DNA of 64,000 bases. It comes from Polaribacter glomeratus (GTDB lineage: Bacteria > Bacteroidota > Bacteroidia > Flavobacteriales > Flavobacteriaceae). The stretch is from the NCBI RefSeq assembly GCF_002954665.1, contig NZ_MSCM01000001.1:697786-761785 (forward strand), written 5' to 3'. The notes beneath the pieces were generated by a model, which ran no database searches, was not told the origin of the DNA, and saw only the letters and a program-made list of their open reading frames with translations. The position numbers were made by a program, and so were the translations under genes. This document shows positions 33,850 through 42,721 of the stretch, piece by piece (the first letter of the stretch is position 1; every line of letters begins with the position of its first letter).

Positions 33850-35763
33850 TTATAAATCAAGTTTGTTTTTGAATGAAAATGTTGTTTCCATTCCTTCTCT
33901 AGAGGTTATGTCTGCTTTAGTTCCTAATTGGTTGGCCAATCTTTGTATCAATTTTAAACCTATAGAGTTCTCTATCATTATGTTATTTAGGTCAAAGCCG
34001 ATTCCATTATCAGAATATTCAAAATAGATAATACCCTCTTTTTCTGAAATTGTAAGGTTAATTAAATTATTATTATTATTATTTGAAAAAGCATATTTAT
34101 AAGAGTTTGTGATTAGCTCGTTAATTATGAGTCCTAATGCTTGCGTTTGATCTATATAAATAAATATTTTACGATCTACGTTAATATTTATGTTTATGGT
34201 ATGTAAGCTATTGTATATTACTTTTAAATCAGTTAAAATATTCTCTATATAATCTTTTAAAGGGATTTCATTTAAATTATTGTTTTTAAGTAGCTTATCG
34301 TGTATGCGGGCAATTGTAGTAACTCTATTGATACTATATTGAAAAGTATTTTTAAATTCTTCATTATTAATTTTTTGGAGTTGCAGATTTAGAATACTAA
34401 TTATTATTTGAAAATTATTTTTTACTCGATGATGTAGTTCACCCAATAAAACATTTTTTTCTAATAATGAATTGTTAATGGCTTCATTTTGATTTTCTAT
34501 AATTTTTTTTCCAATATTTTTTTTATAAATTAAATTAATTAGAAGTATTATAAAAACTACCAATACTACTAAAATGGAGAAAATAATTAAAAACTCTTTT
34601 TTATTTGACTTATTTTCATTTTCTATCTCGGTAATTTTAAATTTTTGAGATATTAATTCTTCTTGAAAGTCTAACAATTTTAGAATACTAGTATTTAACT
34701 CTTGCTTGTTTTGTTTTTCTGTTAAATAGGATGCTTCTATATATAACTTATTATAATAAAAGGCAGAATCATATCTTTTTATAATTTCAAAATACGCTGA
34801 TTTTAGTTTGCTGTAGGATAAAATGTTTTTTTTTAAAAATAAGCTGTCTGTATACTTTTTTGCCAAACTAAGTTTATCTGTTTTTAAATAACAAATAGCC
34901 ATATTTTTATAGTAATCATCTTCATAGGGCCAAATAGTACCTTTATAAAATAACCTTGACTGTAGTTCTTCTTCTGTTAATAATTCTAAAGCTTTATTAT
35001 AATTTTTAAATTCTAAGAAGCATTCACCTAAATTCCCTTTTACTAGTCCAATCCAATAATTTAAATTTTTGTTATCTTTTACTACATCTGTTTTCTTTAC
35101 TTTTTCTAGAATATTTAAGGATTTATCGAAGTAGTAAAAAGCACTATCATATTCTTTTTCTCTTTTATAAAAAACACCTAGATTATTTTGGTTTGTTCCA
35201 TTTTCAAAACTTATTTCATCTTCTTTATACGATTTCGATACTTTAAAGTTTTTTATGGCTAGGTCTAAAAGGCCTAGTTTAGAATACACATCATAAAAAA
35301 CAATAGTGTTTGGAGAACATGTTTCTAACTTTTCTTTATTGATAATTAGTAATTCGGATGTTTTATTTAATTTTTCACAATTTCTAAAGAGTAAATTTAA
35401 TAATCTACAGAGTTTTTCTTTTTCTGGATTATTTTTGAATTTATAATAGAAGTTGTACAATATTTCATTACTTTTTTCTAAAGACCGCTCGCTATTGTAT
35501 AAAAATACTTTACAAAGGGTAATATTATAAAGTGCCAAGAAATCACTTTTATTCTTACGCTCTTCATTATTAAAAAATTTAATCCACTCTTCTGTACTTT
35601 TAATAGTAGAATTACCTTTTAATATGTTTTTAAAAATATTTTTTTTGTTTTCGTAATTTTTTTCATTTAAAAAGTTAACGTAAATAATAGAATCACTCTT
35701 TTTAACCTGAGAGAATGAATTGATAACAAACAAAAAAATAGCAAAAATGTTAAGAAATTTCAT
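33850..35763 (-). CDS. TPR-containing sensor histidine kinase (HisKA_2 type)
   Basis: A 637-residue membrane sensor. A signal-like segment (1-18) precedes a periplasmic region of TPR-like helical repeats (about 30-390), one membrane helix (about 393-418), then a HisKA_2 dimer domain with LGELHHRVKNNFQ (His about 444-445) and a HATPase domain with NELITNSYKYA (about 548) and SDNGIGF (about 585). An Asn run at about 561-566 is coded by an ATT/AAT repeat. A LytTR response regulator is encoded 427 bases upstream on the same strand and is the likely partner. The signal sensed is unknown. Confidence 0.85.
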   Translation of the reverse strand: MKFLNIFAIFLFVINSFSQVKKSDSIIYVNFLNEKNYENKKNIFKNILKGNSTIKSTEEWIKFFNNEERKNKSDFLALYNITLCKVFLYNSERSLEKSNEILYNFYYKFKNNPEKEKLCRLLNLLFRNCEKLNKTSELLIINKEKLETCSPNTIVFYDVYSKLGLLDLAIKNFKVSKSYKEDEISFENGTNQNNLGVFYKREKEYDSAFYYFDKSLNILEKVKKTDVVKDNKNLNYWIGLVKGNLGECFLEFKNYNKALELLTEEELQSRLFYKGTIWPYEDDYYKNMAICYLKTDKLSLAKKYTDSLFLKKNILSYSKLKSAYFEIIKRYDSAFYYNKLYIEASYLTEKQNKQELNTSILKLLDFQEELISQKFKITEIENENKSNKKEFLIIFSILVVLVVFIILLINLIYKKNIGKKIIENQNEAINNSLLEKNVLLGELHHRVKNNFQIIISILNLQLQKINNEEFKNTFQYSINRVTTIARIHDKLLKNNNLNEIPLKDYIENILTDLKVIYNSLHTINININVDRKIFIYIDQTQALGLIINELITNSYKYAFSNNNNNNLINLTISEKEGIIYFEYSDNGIGFDLNNIMIENSIGLKLIQRLANQLGTKADITSREGMETTFSFKNKLDL

Positions 35764-36190
35764 TTGTTTTAATAGTTATAATTGAGGAATTAAGTATTTT
35801 TTTGTTTATATATTTTAACTAAATCTAAAATATAAAGTTTTAAAAGATATTAAAAGTATTTTGAATAACTAAAATTACTTAAAATTTAGGGAAGTAAACT
35901 TTTGAGACCATTTTATTAAACCTATTCTAAATTTAAAATATTATTTTATTTTAATATCATTAAAGTTGTAAATTAACTTAAAAATGTTGTGAAATGAAGA
36001 ACCTCTGTAATTTCTAAAGGAATAATAAACAATTATTATAGATGTAACTGCAATAAGACTTAATGTTTATCTTTTTTTGCTTTTATATAAGTGCACTTAT
36101 TTTATAAATGATGTTATAAACTTAAAACAAAACCTTTTTTTAATATTAAAACAAAAAACAGCAATGTTTTGTCATCTATAGATCGTTTTT
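35764..36190. other. Gene-free region between response regulator and kinase
   Basis: These 427 bases lie between the LytTR regulator and the TPR kinase, both on the minus strand. All frames are short and AT-rich; I see no RNA gene, repeat or clear terminator. The length suggests the kinase has its own promoter. Confidence 0.45.
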
Positions 36191-36892
36191 TTATTTTATA
36201 AAATTTTTAAAAGCACCTTTAAACTGAGATGAAATAGGTATTTTTTTATCGTTTACAATTACAGATTTTGTACTAAAAGCGCTTACGTAATTTAAGTTTA
36301 TAACATAAGATTTATGGCATTGTAAAAAAGATTCAGGAAGTTTTTCAATAAAACTTTTTAATGTAGATCTTAAAAGGTGTTTTATATTTTCTTTGCAATG
36401 CAGCTCTAAATATACATTGTCAGATTTTATGTAAGCAATATCATTTATCAAAATTTTTTGATGAAATTCGTTCTTTTTTACAAAAACAAACTCTTCAACT
36501 AAATTTAAATCTAATGATACATGATTATTTATAGCAATTTCTATAGCTGCTTTTAGGTTATTACTATCAAAAGGTTTTACTAAATAAGCATTGGGGTTTG
36601 TCTTAGAAGCTAATCGTATAGTAGCATCATCAGAATTTGAAGTTAAATATATAAAAGGCACTTTCGTTTGTTCATTTATATAGTTTGCAATATCAATTCC
36701 TGTTTTTTTTGTAGACAAACTAATATCTAAAAAGGCTAAATCGATGCTGTTTTCTTCCAAAAAAGAAATAGCTTCTTCATAAGATATTAAGCAGGCTACA
36801 ACCTCATATCCAAGATTTTCTAGTGTGAATTTTAAATCATCAGCAATAATTACATTGTCTTCAACAATGAGGATTTTAATTTTTTTATTCAT
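36191..36892 (-). CDS. LytTR family response regulator
   Basis: A 233-residue two-domain regulator. The receiver domain (about 5-120) has the acidic pair at 11-12 (VEDN), the phospho-acceptor Asp56 in LAFLDISLS, and Lys in YLVKPFD. The C-terminal LytTR DNA-binding domain (about 140-230) shows IAYIKSDNVYLELHC and FLQCHKSYVINLNYV. It probably works with the TPR histidine kinase downstream. LytTR proteins bind direct repeats; I do not see a convincing one here. Confidence 0.9.
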   Translation of the reverse strand: MNKKIKILIVEDNVIIADDLKFTLENLGYEVVACLISYEEAISFLEENSIDLAFLDISLSTKKTGIDIANYINEQTKVPFIYLTSNSDDATIRLASKTNPNAYLVKPFDSNNLKAAIEIAINNHVSLDLNLVEEFVFVKKNEFHQKILINDIAYIKSDNVYLELHCKENIKHLLRSTLKSFIEKLPESFLQCHKSYVINLNYVSAFSTKSVIVNDKKIPISSQFKGAFKNFIK

Positions 36893-36978
36893 TTAAAAGG
36901 GAGGTAATATATACCCACAATTTACATAAAATTCTCTTAATATTAATTTCCTATTTAATTTAACTTAAAACTAATAAA

Positions 36979-39765
36979 TCATAATTTTTCTGCCAAATAT
37001 TTAGCAGTATAGGATTTTTTGTTTTTTGCTAATTCTTCAGGAGTTCCTTGAAAAATAAGTTCTCCACCTTTTTTACCACCTTCCATGCCTAAATCAATAA
37101 TATAATCTGCACATTTTATCAATTCGATATTATGTTCAATTACAATAATAGAATGTCCTTTATCAATTAAAGCGTTAAAAGAAGCTAATAATTTTTTAAT
37201 ATCATGAAAGTGTAAACCAGTTGTTGGTTCATCAAAAATAAACAAGGTTTTGTCTTTAGTAATTCCTTTTACTAAAAAGGATGCTAACTTTATTCTTTGT
37301 GCTTCACCGCCAGAAAGTGTAGAAGATGATTGTCCTAATTGTACATATCCTAAACCAACATCTTGCAAAGGCTTTAATTTTTTTGCTATTTTAGTAACCA
37401 AATTTTCAGAGAAAAATTCAACGGCATCATCAATAGTAAGGCTTAAAATATCATCAATAGATTTTCCATCAAACGTAATTTCTAAAACTTCTTTTTTGAA
37501 ACGTTTTCCATTACAAACATCGCATTCTAAGTGCACATCTGCCATAAATTGCATTTCTATGGTAACAATTCCGTCTCCTTTGCAAACTTCACAACGTCCG
37601 CCTTCAACATTAAAAGAAAAATGTTTGGGTTTGTAGTTTCTTATTTTTGCCAATTTCTGATTAGAAAATAACGCTCTAATATCATCATAGGCTTTAATAT
37701 ATGTTACAGGATTTGAACGCGAAGAACGCCCAATAGGATTTTGATCTATAAATTCTACATTTTTTATATCTTCAAAGCTTCCTCTAATTTCTGTATGCTG
37801 ACCAACCTTATCTCCATAACCAACCAATTTTTTTTGCATCGATGGATATAAAATACTTTTTACCAACGTACTTTTTCCAGAACCAGAAACTCCGGTAATT
37901 ACCGTTAAACAATTTAGCGGAAAAGTAACATCAATATTTTGTAAATTATGTTCTCTAGCGCCAATAATTTGGATGCTATTTTTTGAAGTTCTTCGTTTTT
38001 TAGGAACATGAATTTTTAAATCTTCATTTAGATATTTAGCTGTTAAAGAATCAGATTTTAAAATTGCTTCAAAGTTTCCTTCTGCAACAACATGCCCGCC
38101 AAATGTTCCGGCTTCTGGACCAATATCAATAATATAATCAGCCTCTTTCATAATGTCTTCATCATGTTCTACAACAATTACTGTGTTGCCTAAATTGCGC
38201 AAGTCTTTTAAAACTTTTATCAACCTTTCAGTATCTTTTGGATGCAAGCCAATACTTGGTTCATCTAAAATATACATAGAACCTACCAACGAACTACCTA
38301 AAGAAGTTGCCAAATTTATACGCTGACTTTCACCTCCAGAAAGTGTATTAGAAGTTCTGTTGATGGTTAAATATGAAAGGCCAACATCCGTTAAAAAAAG
38401 TAGTCGATTATTGATTTCTGTTAATAAACGTTTTGCAATTTTCTCATCGTATTTATCTAATTGTATGTTCTTGAAAAATATCGATAATTCATCCAAAGGA
38501 AGTGTTACTAAATCAGATATTGTTTGCTCATTTATTTTTACATAATTGGTTTCTTCTCGCAAACGTCTGCCATTACAAGTAGTACATTTTGTTTTTCCGC
38601 GATAACGAGAAAGCATCACTCTATTCTGAATTTTGTAACTTTTTTCTTCTAAAACCGAAAAGAAATGGTTAATTCCGTTAAAAGATTTGTTACCATTCCA
38701 AACCAATTCTTGCTGTTTTTCTGATAATTGAAACCAAGGTTTATGCACCGGAATATCAAACTGATAGGCAACGGCAATTAAATCTTCTTTATAATGAATA
38801 TAAGAGGGCGTTTTAAAAGGAAAAATACAATCTTCAAAAATGGATAATCCTGTATTTGGGATCACTAAATCTGCATCAATACCAATTACATTTCCATAAC
38901 CTTCGCAAGTTGGGCAAGCGCCATAAGGATTGTTAAAACTGAACAAATGTGTATTGGGTTCTAAAAAAGACATGCCGTCTAAATCGAACTTATTACTAAA
39001 CTCAGCTACTTTGTTATCTTCTAAATTTTCTATAAAACAAATTCCTTTTCCTTCAAAAAAAGCAGTCTGAATGGAATCTGCCAATCTGTTGTAAAAATCT
39101 TCGTCAGCTCTGGTTACAATTCTATCAATTACTAAAAAGAGCGCTTCATTTTTATATTTTTCCTGAGGAAAATCTGCAATTCTATAAATAGTATCATTCC
39201 ATTTTAAACGCGCATAGCCTTGTTGCTCTAAAACTTGTAGCAAGGTTTTTAATTCTCTATTTTCATCAATAATAATAGGCGCTAATAATAAAAGCTTTGT
39301 TTTATCATCAAACTTTTTTATAAAATTGACAACATCAGAAACCGTGTCTTTTTTAACTTCTTGATTAGAAATAGGCGAGTAGGTTCTTCCAATTCTGGCG
39401 TATAATAGTTTTATGTAATCGTAAATTTCTGTGGATGTACCAACCGTAGAACGCGGATTTGTAGAATTTACTTTTTGTTCAATAGCAATTGCAGGTGCAA
39501 TACCTTTAATATAATCTACTTTTGGTTTGTTTAGTTTTCCTAAAAACTGGCGTGCATAAGAAGATAAACTCTCTACATAACGTCTTTGACCTTCTGCATA
39601 TAAAGTATCAAACGCTAAAGTAGATTTTCCTGAACCAGAAAGACCTGTAATTACAACCAACTTATTTCTTGGTATTACAACATCAATGTTTTTTAAATTA
39701 TGGAGTTTTGCTCCTTTAATGATGATGTTTTCTTTCGGATTTACTGTAGAAATGTCTGCTTTCAT
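36979..39765 (-). CDS. uvrA: Excinuclease ABC subunit A, zinc module 1 incomplete
   Basis: Damage-recognition ATPase of nucleotide excision repair. Two ABC halves are intact: Walker [10 protein letters not shown] (about 41-49) and GVSGSGKST, signatures LSGGESQR and LSGGEAQR. Zinc module 2 (CTTCNGRR) and module 3 (CEVCKGDG with CDVCNGKR) keep their Cys pairs. Module 1 has only the second pair (GACPTC, about 284-287): the first CPxC expected near 261-266 is replaced by DLDGMSF. A CP-type motif near 130 is also changed, to SPIS. Length is 928 residues. The enzyme is probably active, but with an altered signature domain. Confidence 0.95.
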   Translation of the reverse strand: MKADISTVNPKENIIIKGAKLHNLKNIDVVIPRNKLVVITGLSGSGKSTLAFDTLYAEGQRRYVESLSSYARQFLGKLNKPKVDYIKGIAPAIAIEQKVNSTNPRSTVGTSTEIYDYIKLLYARIGRTYSPISNQEVKKDTVSDVVNFIKKFDDKTKLLLLAPIIIDENRELKTLLQVLEQQGYARLKWNDTIYRIADFPQEKYKNEALFLVIDRIVTRADEDFYNRLADSIQTAFFEGKGICFIENLEDNKVAEFSNKFDLDGMSFLEPNTHLFSFNNPYGACPTCEGYGNVIGIDADLVIPNTGLSIFEDCIFPFKTPSYIHYKEDLIAVAYQFDIPVHKPWFQLSEKQQELVWNGNKSFNGINHFFSVLEEKSYKIQNRVMLSRYRGKTKCTTCNGRRLREETNYVKINEQTISDLVTLPLDELSIFFKNIQLDKYDEKIAKRLLTEINNRLLFLTDVGLSYLTINRTSNTLSGGESQRINLATSLGSSLVGSMYILDEPSIGLHPKDTERLIKVLKDLRNLGNTVIVVEHDEDIMKEADYIIDIGPEAGTFGGHVVAEGNFEAILKSDSLTAKYLNEDLKIHVPKKRRTSKNSIQIIGAREHNLQNIDVTFPLNCLTVITGVSGSGKSTLVKSILYPSMQKKLVGYGDKVGQHTEIRGSFEDIKNVEFIDQNPIGRSSRSNPVTYIKAYDDIRALFSNQKLAKIRNYKPKHFSFNVEGGRCEVCKGDGIVTIEMQFMADVHLECDVCNGKRFKKEVLEITFDGKSIDDILSLTIDDAVEFFSENLVTKIAKKLKPLQDVGLGYVQLGQSSSTLSGGEAQRIKLASFLVKGITKDKTLFIFDEPTTGLHFHDIKKLLASFNALIDKGHSIIVIEHNIELIKCADYIIDLGMEGGKKGGELIFQGTPEELAKNKKSYTAKYLAEKL

Positions 39766-39844
39766 TTATAAAAAATATAAGCTATAAAAATACCATTATT
39801 TTCAACCACTAAAAAAAAGATTCATATTGAATTTTGTTAAATTA

Positions 39845-39875
39845 TTTGTTAGATGAAAAAATATTTATATATTTG
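39845..39875 (+). promoter_or_regulatory. Promoter of the sigma-factor gene
   Basis: TTTG (39845-39848) and TATATTTG (39868-39875) are 19 bases apart, an almost ideal Bacteroidota promoter. It gives a leader of about 100 bases before ATG 39984. Confidence 0.7.
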
Positions 39876-39983
39876 AAGACTTAACAATCACAAAACAAGC
39901 CGCATATAGTAAAAAATTACTTTTTAAATTATTGATAAATAAATCAAAAAGAGAGAAGCTTTTTCTTTCTTTAAAAAGTAGTT

Positions 39984-40574
39984 ATGATGCGTACACAAAA
40001 ACAAACAGATAGTAGTTTAATAAAGGGTTATATAGAAGGTAATGAAGCTTTTTTAGAGATCTTAATTAAGAGACATCAACAGCGTTTATATAGTTTTATT
40101 TACAGCAAAATTAAAGACAAAGACCTTACAGAAGACATTTTTCAGGATACTTTTATAAAAGTAATAAGAACTTTAAAAAAGGGTAATTATAATGAAGAAG
40201 GTAAGTTTTTACCTTGGGTAATGCGTATTTCTCATAATTTAGTGATCGATTATTTTAGAAAAAATAACAGAATGCCTAAATTTAAGAATACAGACGATTT
40301 TAATATTTTTTCTGTTTTAGGTGATGATAGCCTAAATGCTGAAAAACAATTGATACAAGATCAGATTTATGATGATGTTAGAGATCTTGTAAACGGTTTG
40401 CCAGATGAACAAAAAGAAGTTTTAATTATGCGTATGTACAAAGACATGAGCTTTAAAGAAATAAGCGAAAACACAGGCGTTAGTATCAACACGGCTTTAG
40501 GTAGAATGCGGTATGCGTTAATAAATATGAGAAAATTAATAGAAAAAAATAAAATTATTTTAGTGAACCAATAA
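39984..40574 (+). CDS. RNA polymerase sigma factor, sigma-70/ECF family
   Basis: A 196-residue ECF-type sigma factor. Region 2 (about 20-95) shows RHQQRLYSFIYSKIKDKDLTEDIFQDTFIKV in consecutive blocks and WVMRISHNLVIDYFRK; region 4 (about 130-185) has LPDEQKEVLIMRMYKDMSFKEISE and the recognition helix near NTALGRMRYAL. There is no adjacent anti-sigma gene of the usual FecR or RseA type; a 47-residue ORF follows 55 bases later. It has its own consensus promoter. Its regulon cannot be inferred. Confidence 0.9.
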   Translation: MMRTQKQTDSSLIKGYIEGNEAFLEILIKRHQQRLYSFIYSKIKDKDLTEDIFQDTFIKVIRTLKKGNYNEEGKFLPWVMRISHNLVIDYFRKNNRMPKFKNTDDFNIFSVLGDDSLNAEKQLIQDQIYDDVRDLVNGLPDEQKEVLIMRMYKDMSFKEISENTGVSINTALGRMRYALINMRKLIEKNKIILVNQ

Positions 40575-40629
40575 TAAAAGTAAAAAAGCATCGTTAATTA
40601 TTTATAACCAGTATATTAAACAACTTTAT

Positions 40630-40773
40630 ATGATGCAACTTTACTCAAAAAAGTCATCTGATTTTCAGATGCAACCCAAACAAGAAACAGTTCAATTTCT
40701 GATTAATTTTTCCAAATCTTTAACTTTTGTTAAAACAAAATCAGAAAGCTTCATTGAATTGAATTTGAATTAA
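40630..40773 (+). CDS. Small 47-residue protein downstream of the sigma factor
   Basis: An ATG-started frame ends in TAA at 40771-40773 and is followed at 40780 by a good terminator, so it is the last gene of the sigma-factor unit. The peptide begins MMQLYSKKSSDFQ and contains QPKQETVQFLINFSKSL, a compact amphipathic helix, then FVKTKSESF. There is no membrane segment or signal. Similar short proteins after this sigma factor are, from memory, common in flavobacteria; no function is known to me. It could modulate the sigma factor, but that is only inference from position. Confidence 0.65.
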   Translation: MMQLYSKKSSDFQMQPKQETVQFLINFSKSLTFVKTKSESFIELNLN

Positions 40774-40779
40774 GAGAGG

Positions 40780-40813
40780 AAAAGCTTCAACTTTAAAATG
40801 TTGGAGCTTTTTT
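40780..40813 (+). terminator. Terminator after the small ORF
   Basis: Arms aaaagcttcaac (40780-40791) and gttggagctttt pair with one G-U, followed by a T-run. It ends the sigma factor and small ORF transcript. Confidence 0.85.
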
Positions 40814-40940
40814 TATGAACTTTTTTTTTAAAGATGTTTGAAATAATTTCTGTGTCTTTTTGTTAAACATCCCAATCTCTTTTCCTCCACTATCCGTGAA
40901 AACTAGTGAAATCTGTGTCAAAAAAACAGCTTCGAAAGAA

Positions 40941-41597
40941 CTACTTTTTATTCTTATAATATGCATCTAATACAGACTTTCTACCAATAGTTTTGGTAAT
41001 AATATCATTCTCTAAATCCCAACCTCTAGCAGGCGAATATTCTCGTCCATACCAAATAATTTGTAAATGTAAATCGTTCCATATTTCTTTTGGAAACAAT
41101 CGTTTAGCATCTTTTTCGGTTTGAGTAACATTTTTTCCGTTGGTTAAATTCCAACGCCACAATAATCTATGAATATGCGTATCCACAGGAAAAGCGGGCA
41201 CACCAAAAGCCTGACTCATAACAACACTTGCTGTTTTATGACCAACTGCGGGTAATTCTTCTAAGCCTTCAAAAGATTGCGGAACTTCGCCATTATATTT
41301 ATCAATTATAATTTTCGACAAACCGTAAATCCCTTTGCTTTTCATCGGCGATAAGCCGCAAGGGCGAATAATTGCTTTAATTTCTTCTACAGACATTTTT
41401 ATCATATCGAAAGGATTATCCGCTTTAGCGAACAGTAAAGGCGTAATTTTATTTACACGAACATCTGTGCACTGTGCAGACAATAAAACAGCAATTAACA
41501 GTGTATATGGATCTTTATGATCTAAAGGAATCGGAATTTCTGGGTATTTGTTTTCGAGGGTATCAATTACAAATTGCACTTTTTCTTGCTTGTTCAT
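40941..41597 (-). CDS. nth: Endonuclease III without the 4Fe-4S cluster
   Basis: DNA glycosylase/AP lyase for oxidised pyrimidines. The HhH-GPD core is intact: LLSAQCTDVRVNKI, the helix-hairpin-helix ELPAVGHKTASVV with the catalytic Lys, and FPVDTHIHRL with the catalytic Asp. The C-terminal part of E. coli Nth binds a 4Fe-4S cluster through four Cys; here it reads WYGREYSPARGWDLENDI and contains no Cys. Length is 218 residues, as usual. Divergent from bcp. The glycosylase call is secure; loss of the cluster is directly visible. Confidence 0.93.
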   Translation of the reverse strand: MNKQEKVQFVIDTLENKYPEIPIPLDHKDPYTLLIAVLLSAQCTDVRVNKITPLLFAKADNPFDMIKMSVEEIKAIIRPCGLSPMKSKGIYGLSKIIIDKYNGEVPQSFEGLEELPAVGHKTASVVMSQAFGVPAFPVDTHIHRLLWRWNLTNGKNVTQTEKDAKRLFPKEIWNDLHLQIIWYGREYSPARGWDLENDIITKTIGRKSVLDAYYKNKK

Positions 41598-41727
41598 AAA
41601 TCTGAGTTATAAAATGTAAAGTTAAAAGTTGAAAGTAAAATAGACTACTTAAAATTTACTTTTTTTAAGATTAACTTGTAAAGACTTTATAAACTTTGTA
41701 TTTTTAATCTTTAAAACCATTTATAGA

Positions 41728-42180
41728 ATGACATCATTAAAAATAGGAGATAAAGCGCCACAATTTGAAGCAAAAGATCAAGAGGGTAATACAGTAAAAT
41801 TAACAGATTACGCTGGTAAAAAGTTAGTATTGTTTTTTTATCCAAAAGCAAGTACACCAGGTTGCACGGCAGAAGCGTGTGATTTACGAGACAATTACCA
41901 ATCTTTTTTAGCAAAAGGATATGACGTTTTAGGCGTAAGCGCAGATTCTGGTAAAAAGCAACAAAACTTTATCAATAAAAACGAACTTCCTTTTCCGCTT
42001 TTAGCGGATGAAGATAGAGCTGTAATAGAAGCTTTTAATGTTTGGGGACCAAAGAAGTTTATGGGTAAAGAATATGACGGAATTCATAGAACTACTTTTG
42101 TAATCGATGAAAAAGGCATTATAGAAGACGTAATTATTAAAGTAAAAACAAAAGCACATGCTGCTCAAATATTGGGTTAG
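41728..42180 (+). CDS. bcp: Thioredoxin-dependent thiol peroxidase, Bcp/PrxQ
   Basis: Peroxiredoxin that reduces peroxides using thioredoxin. The peroxidatic Cys46 and the resolving Cys51 are in STPGCTAEACDLRD, the PrxQ arrangement five residues apart. FYPKASTPG and GVSADSGKKQQNF are typical, and YDGIHRTTFVIDEKG ends the fold. It has 150 residues and no signal peptide. It has its own terminator and stands apart from oxyR. Confidence 0.95.
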   Translation: MTSLKIGDKAPQFEAKDQEGNTVKLTDYAGKKLVLFFYPKASTPGCTAEACDLRDNYQSFLAKGYDVLGVSADSGKKQQNFINKNELPFPLLADEDRAVIEAFNVWGPKKFMGKEYDGIHRTTFVIDEKGIIEDVIIKVKTKAHAAQILG

Positions 42181-42205
42181 TATTTTATTTAAAATTAGAT
42201 TTTTT

Positions 42206-42236
42206 AAGAGAGTTGATGAAAATCAGCTCTTTTTTT
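42206..42236 (+). terminator. bcp terminator
   Basis: Arms aagagagttgat (42206-42217) and atcagctctttt (42222-42233) pair over 12 positions with two G-U, around a GAAA loop, followed by T. Confidence 0.85.
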
Positions 42237-42325
42237 GTTTTAAAATATACCTAATACTAGGTATTGTATTGCTTCTCAAGTTTTTGGATATTTGAAAATA
42301 TAAATTTAATACATACTTTAGTAAA

Positions 42326-42721
42326 ATGAAAAACGCAATAAAATTATTTTTCCTGATGTTATTTTTAGTACCACAGTTTATAAATGCACAAGCAATTACA
42401 AATGTAAAAACACTTTTAATAGAAAACGAATATGGAAATGCTAGGTTAATTATAACACCAAACTCGTATGATATGACGGCCACAAAACCAACAAAATTAG
42501 CAGGTGTTTATGGTTTACTAGTTTGTTATACATATAAAGGAGTAAAAAAAGCATTGCACCAAGATTTAACCTATGATTTTAATAAAAAAGGTGAAAAAGA
42601 GTTGTTTTTAGGTATGTCTGCAACCAAATCTAATATTGTAATTGGATCAGTTGTATTCTACAGACGCGATTTAATGAATAAAAATGATTATCCTAAAAAA
42701 ACGGATTGTTTTAAAGAGTAA
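42326..42721 (+). CDS. Hypothetical secreted protein, 131 residues
   Basis: I do not recognise this family. A signal peptide is likely (residues 1-21, ending FINAQA). The mature part is about 110 residues, beta-rich, with RLIITPNSYDMTATKPTK and a late SVVFYRRDLMN, and two Cys (CYTYKG and DCF near the end) that could form a disulfide. It is convergent with the TonB-dependent receptor: the two stop codons abut with no gap at 42721/42722. Confidence 0.6.
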   Translation: MKNAIKLFFLMLFLVPQFINAQAITNVKTLLIENEYGNARLIITPNSYDMTATKPTKLAGVYGLLVCYTYKGVKKALHQDLTYDFNKKGEKELFLGMSATKSNIVIGSVVFYRRDLMNKNDYPKKTDCFKE

